Source of the DNA: Dialister sp. CAG:486
GTDB taxonomy: Bacteria > Bacillota > Negativicutes > Veillonellales > Dialisteraceae
Length of the DNA: 24,263 nt
Direction of reading: 5' to 3'
Assembly (NCBI GenBank): GCA_000434475.1
Contig: FR879607.1
Location: 1 to 24,263, forward strand
The notes below the pieces were generated by a model. The model saw only the letters and a list, made by a program, of their open reading frames with translations. It had not been told where the DNA came from and searched no databases. A program made the position numbers and the translations under genes. This document shows, piece by piece, positions 7,411 through 14,971 of this stretch (positions are counted from its first letter, which is position 1; every line of letters starts with the position of its first letter).

Positions 7411-7671
7411 GGTTCAGGGTTCGGGGTTCGGGGTTGTAGTGCGGCGCATAACAATCAAAAGCGCCGCAGAGTTTTGATAGCGCTTCGCGCCGTCGTCATT
7501 TCGAGCGTAGCCGAGAAATCTCTATTGCAGAATGGTCAGCATGCCAACTGCGCCACTTTAATCACCGCTTGCTTCTAATCCCTAGCCACTCATCCCAGCT
7601 TTCAAACTTCGGGGTTCAGGGCATAACAATCAAAAACTCCGCGGCGCTTCTATTTTTTTATGCGCCGCACC
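7411..7671. repeat. mosaic intergenic block after gpsA
   Basis: Most of the 334-bp gap between gpsA and mtaB. In order: GGTTCAG/GGTTCGG heptamers (7411-7438); a full module C (7439-7545) with GCGGCGC...GCGCCGC, GATAGCGCTTCGCGCC and GTCATTTCGAGCG; CTAATCC/CTAGCCA heptamers (7575-7595); and a partial module C in opposite orientation (7621-7671), which begins only a few bases after the gpsA stop codon. Confidence 0.85.
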
Positions 7672-7676
7672 ACTTT

Positions 7677-8687
7677 TTACATCGGATACGTCTCAGACTC
7701 CGCCTTCTTGGCGCGGCGCATGAGGGCTTCGAGAGCCTCCAATGCCGTGTGGTCACCATCGATCAGATGGCAGACCTCTTCCGTGATCGGCATATCGATA
7801 TGCTCGCGGACAGCGATGTCATGCACCAGACGAGCTGTGCGGATCCCTTCCACGATCATGTTCGTGCCTTCCGTGATCTCCTTCGCTGTCTTGCCTTCTG
7901 CCATCAGCATACCGGCAGTGTGGTTGCGGCTGTGGACAGATGTGCAGGTGCAGACGAGATCCCCCATCCCGGAAAGGCCGAAGAAGGTCGTCATCTGTGC
8001 GCCGAAATGTACACCGAAGCGGGTCATTTCGACCAGCCCGCGTGTCATGAGAGCGGCGCGGCTGTTATCACCGAGGCCGATGCCATCCAGCACACCGCAG
8101 GCGAGCGCCATGATATTCTTCAGCGCGCCGCCGTACTCGACACCTTTGATGTCATCACTGCGATACACGCGGAAGACCGGGCTCATGAAAAGGTCCTGCA
8201 CCACCTGCACCGCTTCCGGCACTTCGGACGCGGCGACGGTCGCACACGGCAGCCCACGGCCGACTTCTTCGGCATGGTTCGGCCCGGAGAGGACGACGAT
8301 CTTTTTCGTGATGCCCTTCACCTTATTCTTGATGACCTCCGACAGGCGATGACCGGCATGATCCGCAAGCCCCTTGGATGCACAGACGACTACGGTATCC
8401 TTCTCCAGCCACGGTACGAGACTTTCCGCCATGGCTTCGACCGCATGTGACGGGGTGCAGAGGATGACACAGCCTGCCCCCTTCACCGCTGTCTCCAGAC
8501 TGCTCGTGATCTTCACATGGAGCGGGATGCGGCAGCCCGGAAGGTAGTTCTTATTTTCGCGGCTCTTCTGTATTTCCTGCGCTGTTTCGGGATTTCTGCA
8601 GTACATGAAAAGATCATCATGCCGCGCCGCGAGGGAGATCATCATCGCTGTCCCCCAGCCGCCGGCACCTATCATAGCTACTTTCAT
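7677..8687 (-). CDS. gpsA: NAD(P)+-dependent glycerol-3-phosphate dehydrogenase
   Basis: Reduces dihydroxyacetone phosphate to sn-glycerol 3-phosphate, the backbone for phospholipids. The 336-residue protein has the Rossmann dinucleotide loop IGAGGWGTAM (6-15), the SKGL and SGPNHAEEVGRGLP stretches, the active-site lysine region GGALKNIMALACG (around 190-203) and the GLSGMGDLVCTCTS segment. All are standard for GpsA, as is the length. It follows plsY by 3 bp, so the substrate-making enzyme and the first acyltransferase are co-transcribed. The stop is followed at once by an inverted fragment of module C. Confidence 0.96.
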   Translation of the reverse strand: MKVAMIGAGGWGTAMMISLAARHDDLFMYCRNPETAQEIQKSRENKNYLPGCRIPLHVKITSSLETAVKGAGCVILCTPSHAVEAMAESLVPWLEKDTVVVCASKGLADHAGHRLSEVIKNKVKGITKKIVVLSGPNHAEEVGRGLPCATVAASEVPEAVQVVQDLFMSPVFRVYRSDDIKGVEYGGALKNIMALACGVLDGIGLGDNSRAALMTRGLVEMTRFGVHFGAQMTTFFGLSGMGDLVCTCTSVHSRNHTAGMLMAEGKTAKEITEGTNMIVEGIRTARLVHDIAVREHIDMPITEEVCHLIDGDHTALEALEALMRRAKKAESETYPM

Positions 8688-8690
8688 CTG

Positions 8691-9275
8691 CTACCTCTTT
8701 TCCCGGGAAATCGGCTTCTCTTCTCCGCGAAGGAGCCGCCCGATGTTGTCTTTATGCTTACCGATAATGATGATGGCGGCAGCGGCAGCAAATGCCACAT
8801 ACTCGATCGGCTTATCCATGAAGAACATGACGATCGCTACGACCGGCGCTGCCACGATGGAGCCAAGGGATACGATGTGCTTCCACTTGAAGATGGCAAG
8901 CCATACCAGGAAGGCCACCAGCACTGCCGGAGCACAGATATAGGCAAAGGCACCTACGCCGCAGGCAACGCCCTTGCCGCTCTTGAACTTCAGGAAAACG
9001 GACCAGTCATTGCCGACGATCGCAAAGATCGCACACGCAAGTACCAGCGTGGGATCCGGCATCCCCAGATGCACCGCAAGAAATCCCTTCAAAAAGTCGC
9101 AGATAAAGACGGAAAGGCCAGCGACAGCGCCCAGCTCACGATACGCATTCGTCGCTCCGATATTGCCGCTCCCCACCTTTTTCAGATTCACACCATAAAA
9201 TACACGGCCTATAATATATCCGCTTGGTATCGCGCCGATAAAGTACGCCAGCACGATCCAAACTATGCCATCCAT
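8691..9275 (-). CDS. plsY: acyl-phosphate:glycerol-3-phosphate acyltransferase
   Basis: Integral membrane enzyme that transfers an acyl group from acyl-phosphate to glycerol 3-phosphate, the first step of phospholipid synthesis. It has about 194 residues and several hydrophobic segments. The PlsY motifs are visible: an N-terminal IPSGYIIGR, then GSGNIGATN, then KSGKGVACG, and a late GKHKDNIGRLLRGEE. I chose the ATG at 9275, which overlaps the der stop codon (TGATG). A GTG one codon earlier (9278) is possible, but its spacing to GAAGAGG is too short. Position between der and gpsA fits translational coupling. Confidence 0.94.
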   Translation of the reverse strand: MDGIVWIVLAYFIGAIPSGYIIGRVFYGVNLKKVGSGNIGATNAYRELGAVAGLSVFICDFLKGFLAVHLGMPDPTLVLACAIFAIVGNDWSVFLKFKSGKGVACGVGAFAYICAPAVLVAFLVWLAIFKWKHIVSLGSIVAAPVVAIVMFFMDKPIEYVAFAAAAAIIIIGKHKDNIGRLLRGEEKPISREKR

Positions 9276-10603
9276 CACGCCTCTTCACCATCCTTCTTGC
9301 TTCGTACCACGATGCGGATCGGCGTACCTTCGAAGCTGAAGGACTCACGCAGCCGGTTCTCGATGAAGCGGACATAAGAGAAATGAATAAGATTCGCATC
9401 ATTGACGAACATGACGAACGTCGGCGGACGGATCCCCACCTGCGTCATGTAGTAGATCTTCGCCACGCGGCCGGAATGTGCCGGCGGCGGATTCACCATC
9501 TTTGCATCCTCCAAAAGGTCATTCAGGACAGATGTCGGGATACGCAGACTCTGCTGCTCAGCCACATTGTAGATCATATCCCCGAGACGATGGATGCGCT
9601 GCTTCGTCAGCGCCGAGCCGAAGAGCATCGGCACATAGGACGCAAACGGCAGACCATTCTTGATCTCCTTTTCGAATTCCACCATCGTATTCGTCTCTTT
9701 GGCGACCGCATCCCATTTGTTCACGAAAAGGAGCAGGCCCTTCCCTGCCTCGTGGATGTAGCCGATGATCTTCTTATCCTGCTCCGTCAGCTTATCGACC
9801 GCATCCAGTACGAAGATCGCCACATCACAGTTATCGATGGCACGGATAGAACGGATGACGCTGTATTTTTCCAGCGGCTCATCGATCTTGCTCTTCCTTC
9901 TCATGCCCGCTGTATCGACCAGGATGAAGGTCTTTCCCTTGTAGGTCCAGAGAGAATCGACCGCATCTCGCGTCGTCCCCATTTCATCAGCCACGAGCGA
10001 GCGTTCATAGCCCAGAAGCGAATTGATCAGGGTGGACTTCCCGACATTCGGGCGTCCTACGATGGCCGTGCGAATGATATCTTCCGACTCCTCCTCTGTC
10101 TGCTCCGGGAAGCCTTCCGTGATGCGATCCAGAAGCTCGCCGAAGGAGAGACGGTTCACTGCGGAGATCCCGATCGGATCCCCCAGCCCCAGCGAATAGA
10201 ATTCGTATACATCCATCTCCTGATTCTCGCTGTCCACTTTATTGACAGCCACGACGACCGGCTTCCCCGTGCGGCGCAGGATCCCGGCGATGATCTCATC
10301 ATCTGACGTCAGTCCGGCGCGTGCATCAAGGACAAAGAGGATCACATCCGCCTCTTCCATCGCCAGCTCTGCCTGCTGGCGGATGCCGCTCGAGATCTGG
10401 TCTTTTCCATTTCTAAACTCGATACCGCCGGTATCGATCAGCGTGAATTCACGGTTCAGCCATTTCACATCACAATAGATGCGGTCACGGGTGACGCCCG
10501 GGATATCTTCTGCGATGGACACGCGACGCTGCGCCAGCCCATTGATCAAGGTCGATTTGCCAACATTCGGCCGCCCGACGATGGCTACGAGAGGTTTACT
10601 CAT
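9275..10603 (-). CDS. der: ribosome biogenesis GTPase Der (EngA)
   Basis: Tandem-GTPase protein needed for maturation of the 50S subunit. About 442 residues from the chosen ATG at 10603, which follows AAAGGAA at 7 bp. An upstream ATG at 10630 has no ribosome binding site and adds only MISIERNGL. First G domain: GRPNVGKST near residue 10, DTGG, NKVD. Second: GRPNVGKST near 180, DTAGMR, NKWD. A KH-like C-terminal domain with VNDANLIHFSYVRFIENRLR follows. Length and layout are typical. It leads der-plsY-gpsA and has a long leader carrying an inverted-repeat element. Confidence 0.96.
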   Translation of the reverse strand: MSKPLVAIVGRPNVGKSTLINGLAQRRVSIAEDIPGVTRDRIYCDVKWLNREFTLIDTGGIEFRNGKDQISSGIRQQAELAMEEADVILFVLDARAGLTSDDEIIAGILRRTGKPVVVAVNKVDSENQEMDVYEFYSLGLGDPIGISAVNRLSFGELLDRITEGFPEQTEEESEDIIRTAIVGRPNVGKSTLINSLLGYERSLVADEMGTTRDAVDSLWTYKGKTFILVDTAGMRRKSKIDEPLEKYSVIRSIRAIDNCDVAIFVLDAVDKLTEQDKKIIGYIHEAGKGLLLFVNKWDAVAKETNTMVEFEKEIKNGLPFASYVPMLFGSALTKQRIHRLGDMIYNVAEQQSLRIPTSVLNDLLEDAKMVNPPPAHSGRVAKIYYMTQVGIRPPTFVMFVNDANLIHFSYVRFIENRLRESFSFEGTPIRIVVRSKKDGEEA

Positions 10604-10633
10604 GAGCCCATTCCTTTCTATGGAAATCATATA

Positions 10634-10800
10634 TTAAGGAAACGCTGATTAAATCGCAGAATCAGATTTCATATGGATTTTTATACATAGTGTCGTCGAC
10701 ATTCTCCTTAAATAGCTCGCTATTCGCGTCCCCTGTCTCCTCGCTCTGTATAAAAATCCAAGAATAAAATCCGATAACGATTGAACCAGTGTTTCCTTAA
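10634..10800. mobile_element. MITE-like inverted-repeat element in the der leader
   Basis: A 167-bp element with imperfect terminal inverted repeats of about 57 bp (10634-10690 and 10744-10800). The ends read TTAAGGAAACGCTGATTAAA and TTAAGGAAACACTGGTTCAA, and TGGATTTTTATACA occurs in both arms at the same offset. The unit is bounded by TA, as expected for a TA target duplication of IS630/mariner-type elements, though the family is not proven. It has no coding capacity and would fold into a long hairpin in the der leader RNA. Confidence 0.75.
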
Positions 10801-10818
10801 CCAGGGAGCATGCTGCCT

Positions 10819-10838
10819 GCCGGCTTCTAAGAGCCGGC
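10819..10838. other. short GC-rich stem-loop in the der leader
   Basis: GCCGGCT, a 6-nt loop, then AGCCGGC form a 7-bp stem between the der promoter and the inverted-repeat element. No U-tract follows on either strand, so it is not an obvious terminator. Confidence 0.45.
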
Positions 10839-10886
10839 CATCCCAAAAGATAGAAGCAACACTTTCCCATTTTCACTGTAAATAAA

Positions 10887-10915
10887 ATTGTATGATAGCA
10901 AGGAGGCAAAGTCAA
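10887..10915 (-). promoter_or_regulatory. promoter of der-plsY-gpsA
   Basis: TTGACT (complement of 10910-10915), a 17-bp spacer and TACAAT (complement of 10887-10892). The predicted start near 10880 gives a der leader of about 275 nt. The stretch 10916-11010, between this and the upstream terminator, shows nothing I recognise. Confidence 0.75.
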
Positions 10916-11010
10916 GTGATCCTCCGCTTTTCACTTCCTGCCGTCCCATGATCCCCGCAAAGTCACAGGGGCTATAGCGTTGTCTTATGAGATGTCCTAT
11001 CCTGACCAAT

Positions 11011-11046
11011 AAAAAACCGCATTGCGCTTCTCGCAATGCGGTTTTT
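11011..11046. terminator. rho-independent terminator after the ispH-S1 gene
   Basis: Perfect stem ACCGCATTGCG / CGCAATGCGGT with a 5-nt loop, flanked by A and T runs on either side. It begins about 12 bp after the stop codon of the minus-strand fusion gene. Confidence 0.95.
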
Positions 11047-11057
11047 ATCATTTTCTC

Positions 11058-12944
11058 TTATTCAGCATCATGAGCCGGTGCTTCGACGAGGGAGAAGGAG
11101 ATTCTTCTGCGAGCTTCGTCGATGTTGATGATCTTGACTTTCAGATCATCGCCGACCTGGCAGATGTCGCCCGGTTTCTTGTTGTGGTCATCGGTCATTT
11201 CATTGATGTGGAGCAGACCGGTGAGACCGTCTTCGAGTTCAACGATAACGCCAAATTCCAGGATCTTGACGACTTTAGCGTCTACGATGTCATCAGCAGC
11301 GTGGTTGGTGACAGCGGTTTCCCATGGATTCGGGAGGCAGTCTTTGTGAGAGAAGGAGATTCTCTGTTTTTCACGATCGAAGGATTTGATCTTGACGTCA
11401 ATGACCTGATCCGGTTTGAGGACGTCTTCCACTTTGCCGATCTTCTTCCAGGAGATATCGGAGATGTGGAGCAGGCCTTCTACGCCATTGATGCCGATGA
11501 AAGCACCGTATGGCATGATCTTCTTGACAGTGCCCTGAAGAACGTCGCCGTTTTCATAAGCAGCTTCGATTTCATCCATTTCATTGTTTCTGGCATCTTC
11601 CAGTACTGCTTTGCGGGAGAGAACCAGTCTGTTCTTAGCGCGGTCGACTTCGAGAATCTTAGCCGGGAATTTCTGTCCGACCAGGTTCTGCAGGGAGTGA
11701 ACGAAGCGCAGGTCGCCCTGAGACAGCGGAATGAAGCCGCGGAGGGACTTCAGCTGAACGAGCAGACCAACTTTGATAGCTTCGATGCCTTCGCATTCGA
11801 CAGCTTCGCCTTTTTCGAATGCTTCTTCGACAACGTCCCAGTCAGCGAGACGATCAACTTTGATCTTGGATACGTAAATGGTGCTGTCTTCTTTGACACC
11901 GCTGACGATCTGTACACGAAGTTTGTCGCCAGCTTTGAGTACGTCCTTCAGAGATGCTGGTGCCGGGTATGCATATTCATGAGCCTGCAGTACAGCTTCT
12001 GTTTTGTAGCCGAAGGAAATATAGGCTTTGTCGTCGAGTACGTCGACAACTTCCCCTTCTACTACACTGCCTTTATGCACGTCCAGGTTCATTTCTTCCT
12101 GTTCCAGCATTTCTTTCATGTTTTCCATAATAAAAACTACCTCCTCTATGATCCAGTCCGGTGTGGATGCACCGGCGGTGATGCCAATCTTGTCCCGGGT
12201 TTGGAACCATTCAGATTTTAGTTCCTCTGCCGTTTCGATATGATGAACGCAGGCGCCTTCGCTCCTGCATACGTCTGCCAGTCGGCTGGTATTAGCGCTG
12301 TTGCGCCCGCCGATGACAATCATCACATCTACTTTCCTCGCCAGCTCACGCGCCGCCTGCTGTCGCTGCATGGTCGCATCACAAATGGATTTGTGAAGAA
12401 ACACATGCGGGATCCGTTGCCGGATCGCCTGCACCAGCTGGTCAGCCAAAGCCACCGAAAATGTGGTCTGCGTGACGATATGCGCCTCTTCCATGTCTGG
12501 AAGCCGGTCTACATCTTCGAGGGTTTCTACCTGGAAGGAATGACCCACTGCCCACTCCGCTACGCTCTTCATTTCCGGGTGCTTCTTTTCACCGATGAGT
12601 ACGACGGTCTTTCCATCAGCCACGAGGTCTTTGGTGATCTCCTGGTTCCTTTTGACGAAAGGGCACGTCGCGTCCATTAGGGCCAGATTTTTGCACTTGA
12701 GTTTATTATAGCACGAAGGGCCCACTCCGTGCGAGCGAATTATTACAGTTTCATCTGTCAAAGTGTCCAGATCGTCCACCGGATAGATGCCTTTTTCAGA
12801 AAGCCTTCCGACCACCTGCGGGTTATGAATGATGGGGCCGTAGGTAACGGCCTTAATGCCCGAATTTGCCGCATTTTCCGCAATTTTCATGGCTCTTTTC
12901 ACGCCGTAGCAAAAGCCCATCACTTTCGATTTATAGATTTCCAT
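11058..12944 (-). CDS. ispH: fusion of IspH (HMBPP reductase) and ribosomal S1-like RNA-binding protein
   Basis: The first ~280 residues are IspH, the [4Fe-4S] enzyme of the last MEP-pathway step, which makes IPP and DMAPP from HMBPP. Cluster cysteines C12 (GFCYGV), C94 (DATCPF) and C188 (SICDAT), histidines 40, 72 and 122, and KHPE (121-124) match the E. coli enzyme. After a short acidic linker (EMLEQEEMNLD) come about four S1 domains (roughly residues 290-620), with VEGEVVDV, LRGFIPLSQ, GAFIGINGVEGLLHISDISW and FGVIVELEDGLTGLLHINE. Such fusions are known in Clostridia and Negativicutes. I start at ATG 12944, so C12 aligns with E. coli C12. A TTG at 12959 is possible. Neither has a good ribosome binding site. 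Length from ATG is 628 residues. Confidence 0.94.
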   Translation of the reverse strand: MEIYKSKVMGFCYGVKRAMKIAENAANSGIKAVTYGPIIHNPQVVGRLSEKGIYPVDDLDTLTDETVIIRSHGVGPSCYNKLKCKNLALMDATCPFVKRNQEITKDLVADGKTVVLIGEKKHPEMKSVAEWAVGHSFQVETLEDVDRLPDMEEAHIVTQTTFSVALADQLVQAIRQRIPHVFLHKSICDATMQRQQAARELARKVDVMIVIGGRNSANTSRLADVCRSEGACVHHIETAEELKSEWFQTRDKIGITAGASTPDWIIEEVVFIMENMKEMLEQEEMNLDVHKGSVVEGEVVDVLDDKAYISFGYKTEAVLQAHEYAYPAPASLKDVLKAGDKLRVQIVSGVKEDSTIYVSKIKVDRLADWDVVEEAFEKGEAVECEGIEAIKVGLLVQLKSLRGFIPLSQGDLRFVHSLQNLVGQKFPAKILEVDRAKNRLVLSRKAVLEDARNNEMDEIEAAYENGDVLQGTVKKIMPYGAFIGINGVEGLLHISDISWKKIGKVEDVLKPDQVIDVKIKSFDREKQRISFSHKDCLPNPWETAVTNHAADDIVDAKVVKILEFGVIVELEDGLTGLLHINEMTDDHNKKPGDICQVGDDLKVKIINIDEARRRISFSLVEAPAHDAE

Positions 12945-13021
12945 GATTTTGATTCTCAATTGAAGCGCCCGTTATAGAGCAGGCATTACATTTGAAATAG
13001 AAAAGTTCAATAGCAAGATAA

Positions 13022-13201
13022 AGGGTTCAGGGTTCGCCCATGGGGCGGCTCGCCCCTTGATTACGTTTGAAAGCCTCGATTGAATGAGAAATTAGAAATG
13101 AGAAATGGCGGTGCCTTGTGCTGGCATTCCAGTCACTAGTCACCAGTCACTTGAGACTCCTAATCCCTAGCTACCAATCCCTAGTTACCAGCTGCCAGTC
13201 A
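13022..13201. repeat. module A plus heptamer array ending in the plsC stop codon
   Basis: Module A (13022-13112) starts GGGTTCAGGGTTCG, continues GGGGCGGCTCGCCCCTTGATT and ends in degenerate GAAATTA words. A heptamer array follows (13129-13201): CCAGTCA/CTAGTCA units, a 3-bp slip near 13057-13059 of the next hundred (13157-13159), then CTAATCC, CTAGCTA and CCAGTCA units. The last unit, 13195-13201, contains the TGA stop of plsC. Confidence 0.88.
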
Positions 13202-13792
13202 CTTTTTATAGTCATCCATCAGCTTCTGGATCTCTGCCTTCACGATGTCATTGAGCTCGGCCACCTTCTCATCGGTCGGGCGCTGCTTTTTGACCTCGAT
13301 CGGTTTCCCGATGAGGACGGCCAACGGACCATTTTTGCGAGGCAGATCCATCGTTCCAAGGACAGCGACAGGAATGACCGGAGTGCCGGTCATGAGGGCG
13401 AGGGATGCCATGCCCGTGTGGAAACGGCCGAGTCCTTCTCTCTTGATGCGGGTGCCTTCCGGAAAAATGCCGAGGGGATTGCCCTCCTTGATCTCCTTGA
13501 TGGCCTGACGCACAGCAGCGCGATCGACGCTACCGCGCTTCACCGGGAAAGTGCCGAATTGACGGATCAGCCAGCCGAAGAATGGATTTTTGAATAACTC
13601 TTCTTTCGCCATGTAGTGGATGATGCGGGTATTAAAAGCCACGCCGACGACAGGGGGATCCCAATAGCTTTTATGGTTCGGCGCAACGATGATGGCCCCG
13701 GTCTTTGGCACATTTTCCCGCCCTTCGACCTTGAGCCCGAAGATGACGAAGAAGAAGAAATTTAAGATGGCTCTGACAATAGCATAGCCCAT
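13199..13792 (-). CDS. plsC: 1-acyl-sn-glycerol-3-phosphate acyltransferase
   Basis: Makes phosphatidic acid from lysophosphatidic acid at the membrane. The 197-residue protein has an N-terminal hydrophobic segment (AILNFFFFVIFGL), the NHKSYWD acyltransferase motif I (NHX4D), the FPVKRG block, FPEGTR and VIPVAV, in family order. I start at ATG 13792, which follows GAGGTGA by 5-8 bases. A GTG at 13801 lies inside that ribosome binding site and is unlikely. The TGA stop is part of a heptamer array. It lies between cmk and ispH, a common order in Firmicutes, and adds a second phospholipid step to the region. Confidence 0.94.
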   Translation of the reverse strand: MGYAIVRAILNFFFFVIFGLKVEGRENVPKTGAIIVAPNHKSYWDPPVVGVAFNTRIIHYMAKEELFKNPFFGWLIRQFGTFPVKRGSVDRAAVRQAIKEIKEGNPLGIFPEGTRIKREGLGRFHTGMASLALMTGTPVIPVAVLGTMDLPRKNGPLAVLIGKPIEVKKQRPTDEKVAELNDIVKAEIQKLMDDYKK

Positions 13793-13873
13793 AGGATTCA
13801 CCTCGTTTGAAAATGGTGGTTGGCTGTTAGCCGTTTGCCGTTGATAAAGCGCAAGAAGACAGGGAGGCCATAA

Positions 13874-13950
13874 GACTTTAGACTTCAGATTTTAGACTTC
13901 TGATGTCTCCCAATCTCTATGTCCAGTCCTTGATTCCTAGTCACTAGTCA
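13874..13950. repeat. eleven-unit heptamer array abutting the cmk stop
   Basis: Eleven 7-bp units in unbroken register. They grade from GACTTTA/GACTTCA words through CCCAATC and CCAGTCC to two CTAGTCA units, and end 1 bp before the cmk TAA (13952-13954). The register continues into the gene's last bases (CTTACTT). Confidence 0.9.
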
Positions 13951-13951
13951 C

Positions 13952-14629
13952 TTACTTGCTAAACCCCGGAAACTTTTTCTCACAGATGGCGATCATGGCT
14001 TCTGCAGTACCTTCGAGCGTAAGGTCGCCATTATCAAGAAGGATGGCGTCCTCTGCCTGCTTCAGGGGGGAGATCTCTCGGTGACTGTCCATGTAGTCGC
14101 GCTTTGCCACATCGGCTTCGATGTCTTCGAGCGAAAGCTCCGGGTGCTGGGCTTCGAGTTCTTTGAAGCGGCGAAGCGCACGGGTGTGGACGGAGGCGGT
14201 AAGGAAGATCTTCACATCAGCCTTCGGCAGGACAGTCGTCCCGATGTCACGGCCGTCAAGAACGATGCCGCCCTTTTCGGCCTGGCGGCGCTGGATGGCG
14301 ACCATCGCCGTGCGCACGCCGCCGATGGCGGAAACCTCCGATACATGCCCGGAGACTTCCGGCGTGCGGATGAAGGGTGTCACATCTTCGCCATCCACGA
14401 TGACGTGCATGGCATCCGTACCGGGCTTCACTTCCATATCGAGGGCTTTTGTCATAGCGGTGATCTCCGCCGGATCTGTCAGGTCCTTTTTCAAAGCTTC
14501 ATAGGTGACAGCGCGATACATCGCTCCGGTATCGAGATAGGCATAGCCAAGGCGTGATGCAAGGATCTTTGATACACTGCTCTTGCCGGCCCCCGCCGGG
14601 CCGTCGATGGCGATGGATAATTTTCGCAT
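13952..14629 (-). CDS. cmk: cytidylate kinase
   Basis: Phosphorylates CMP and dCMP to the diphosphates. The 225-residue product has the P-loop GPAGAGKSS (10-18), LDTGAMYRA, DGRDIGTTVLP with the CMP-binding arginine, and KRDYMDSHREISPLKQAEDA, all characteristic of Cmk. ATG 14629 follows AAAGGAGA at about 10 bases. The gene lies between the flavoprotein and plsC. The heptamer array begins one base after its TAA. Confidence 0.96.
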   Translation of the reverse strand: MRKLSIAIDGPAGAGKSSVSKILASRLGYAYLDTGAMYRAVTYEALKKDLTDPAEITAMTKALDMEVKPGTDAMHVIVDGEDVTPFIRTPEVSGHVSEVSAIGGVRTAMVAIQRRQAEKGGIVLDGRDIGTTVLPKADVKIFLTASVHTRALRRFKELEAQHPELSLEDIEADVAKRDYMDSHREISPLKQAEDAILLDNGDLTLEGTAEAMIAICEKKFPGFSK

Positions 14630-14660
14630 AAATGATGATCTCCTTTATATGAATTGGTTG

Positions 14661-14855
14661 GTTCAGGGTTCAGGGTTAGCCTCTGTGGCGTGCTGTTCCA
14701 TTGACTGCAGGCGAAAGAGGGGAAGCGGGTTCTATGGGTTCAGTGGGTAGGGCAGGGACGGTTTGGTGTTACGTATTTCTGCTTTCACTCATTCTTCGTT
14801 TAGCGGTCTGCAAGGAAGATTTCTCGCTTCGCTCGAAATGACGATACGGGAGTCT
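14661..14855. repeat. partial modules A and C in the gap upstream of cmk
   Basis: The gap 14630-14964 is 335 bp and contains no gene. It holds a truncated module A (GGTTCAGGGTTAGCC, then GTGGCGTGCTGTTCC), scattered GGTTCTA/GGGTTCA words (14729-14745) and an inverted end of module C (about 14812-14845, AGATTTCTCGCTTCGCTCG). The stretch 14750-14810 shows nothing recognisable. Confidence 0.75.
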
Positions 14856-14887
14856 GAAGTCTTTTAGTCACCAGTTCCCCTGCGTCC

Positions 14888-14971
14888 CTAATCCCTAGCC
14901 ACCAGTCACCAGTCACTAGTCACCAGTCACCAGTCACTAGTCACTAGTCACCAGTCACTAGTCACTAGTCA
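14888..14971. repeat. twelve-unit heptamer array overlapping the end of the flavoprotein gene
   Basis: Twelve units in perfect 7-bp register: CTAATCC, CTAGCCA, then ten units that are each either CCAGTCA or CTAGTCA, alternating irregularly. The final unit (14965-14971) encodes the last Asp and TAG stop of the flavoprotein. This is the cleanest array in the window. Confidence 0.95.

Noticed and set aside
7393..7578. Small ORF encoding RRVLIALRAVVISS-type protein, with similar ORFs near 18556-18786 and 24017-24208.
   Set aside because: All three are translations of module C in the same frame. They have no ribosome binding site, and the similarity comes from the repeat DNA, not from a protein family.
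11022..12221. 399-codon open frame on the plus strand.
   Set aside because: It is a shadow of the ispH-S1 fusion gene, opposite S1 domains, with no family features.
11058..12944. IspH-S1 fusion as a novel fusion protein.
   Set aside because: This fusion is already known from Clostridia and Negativicutes; it helps identify the lineage but is not new.
14888..14971. Possible CRISPR array because of regular short repeats.
   Set aside because: The period is 7 bp with no unique spacers and no cas genes nearby. It is a simple tandem heptamer array.
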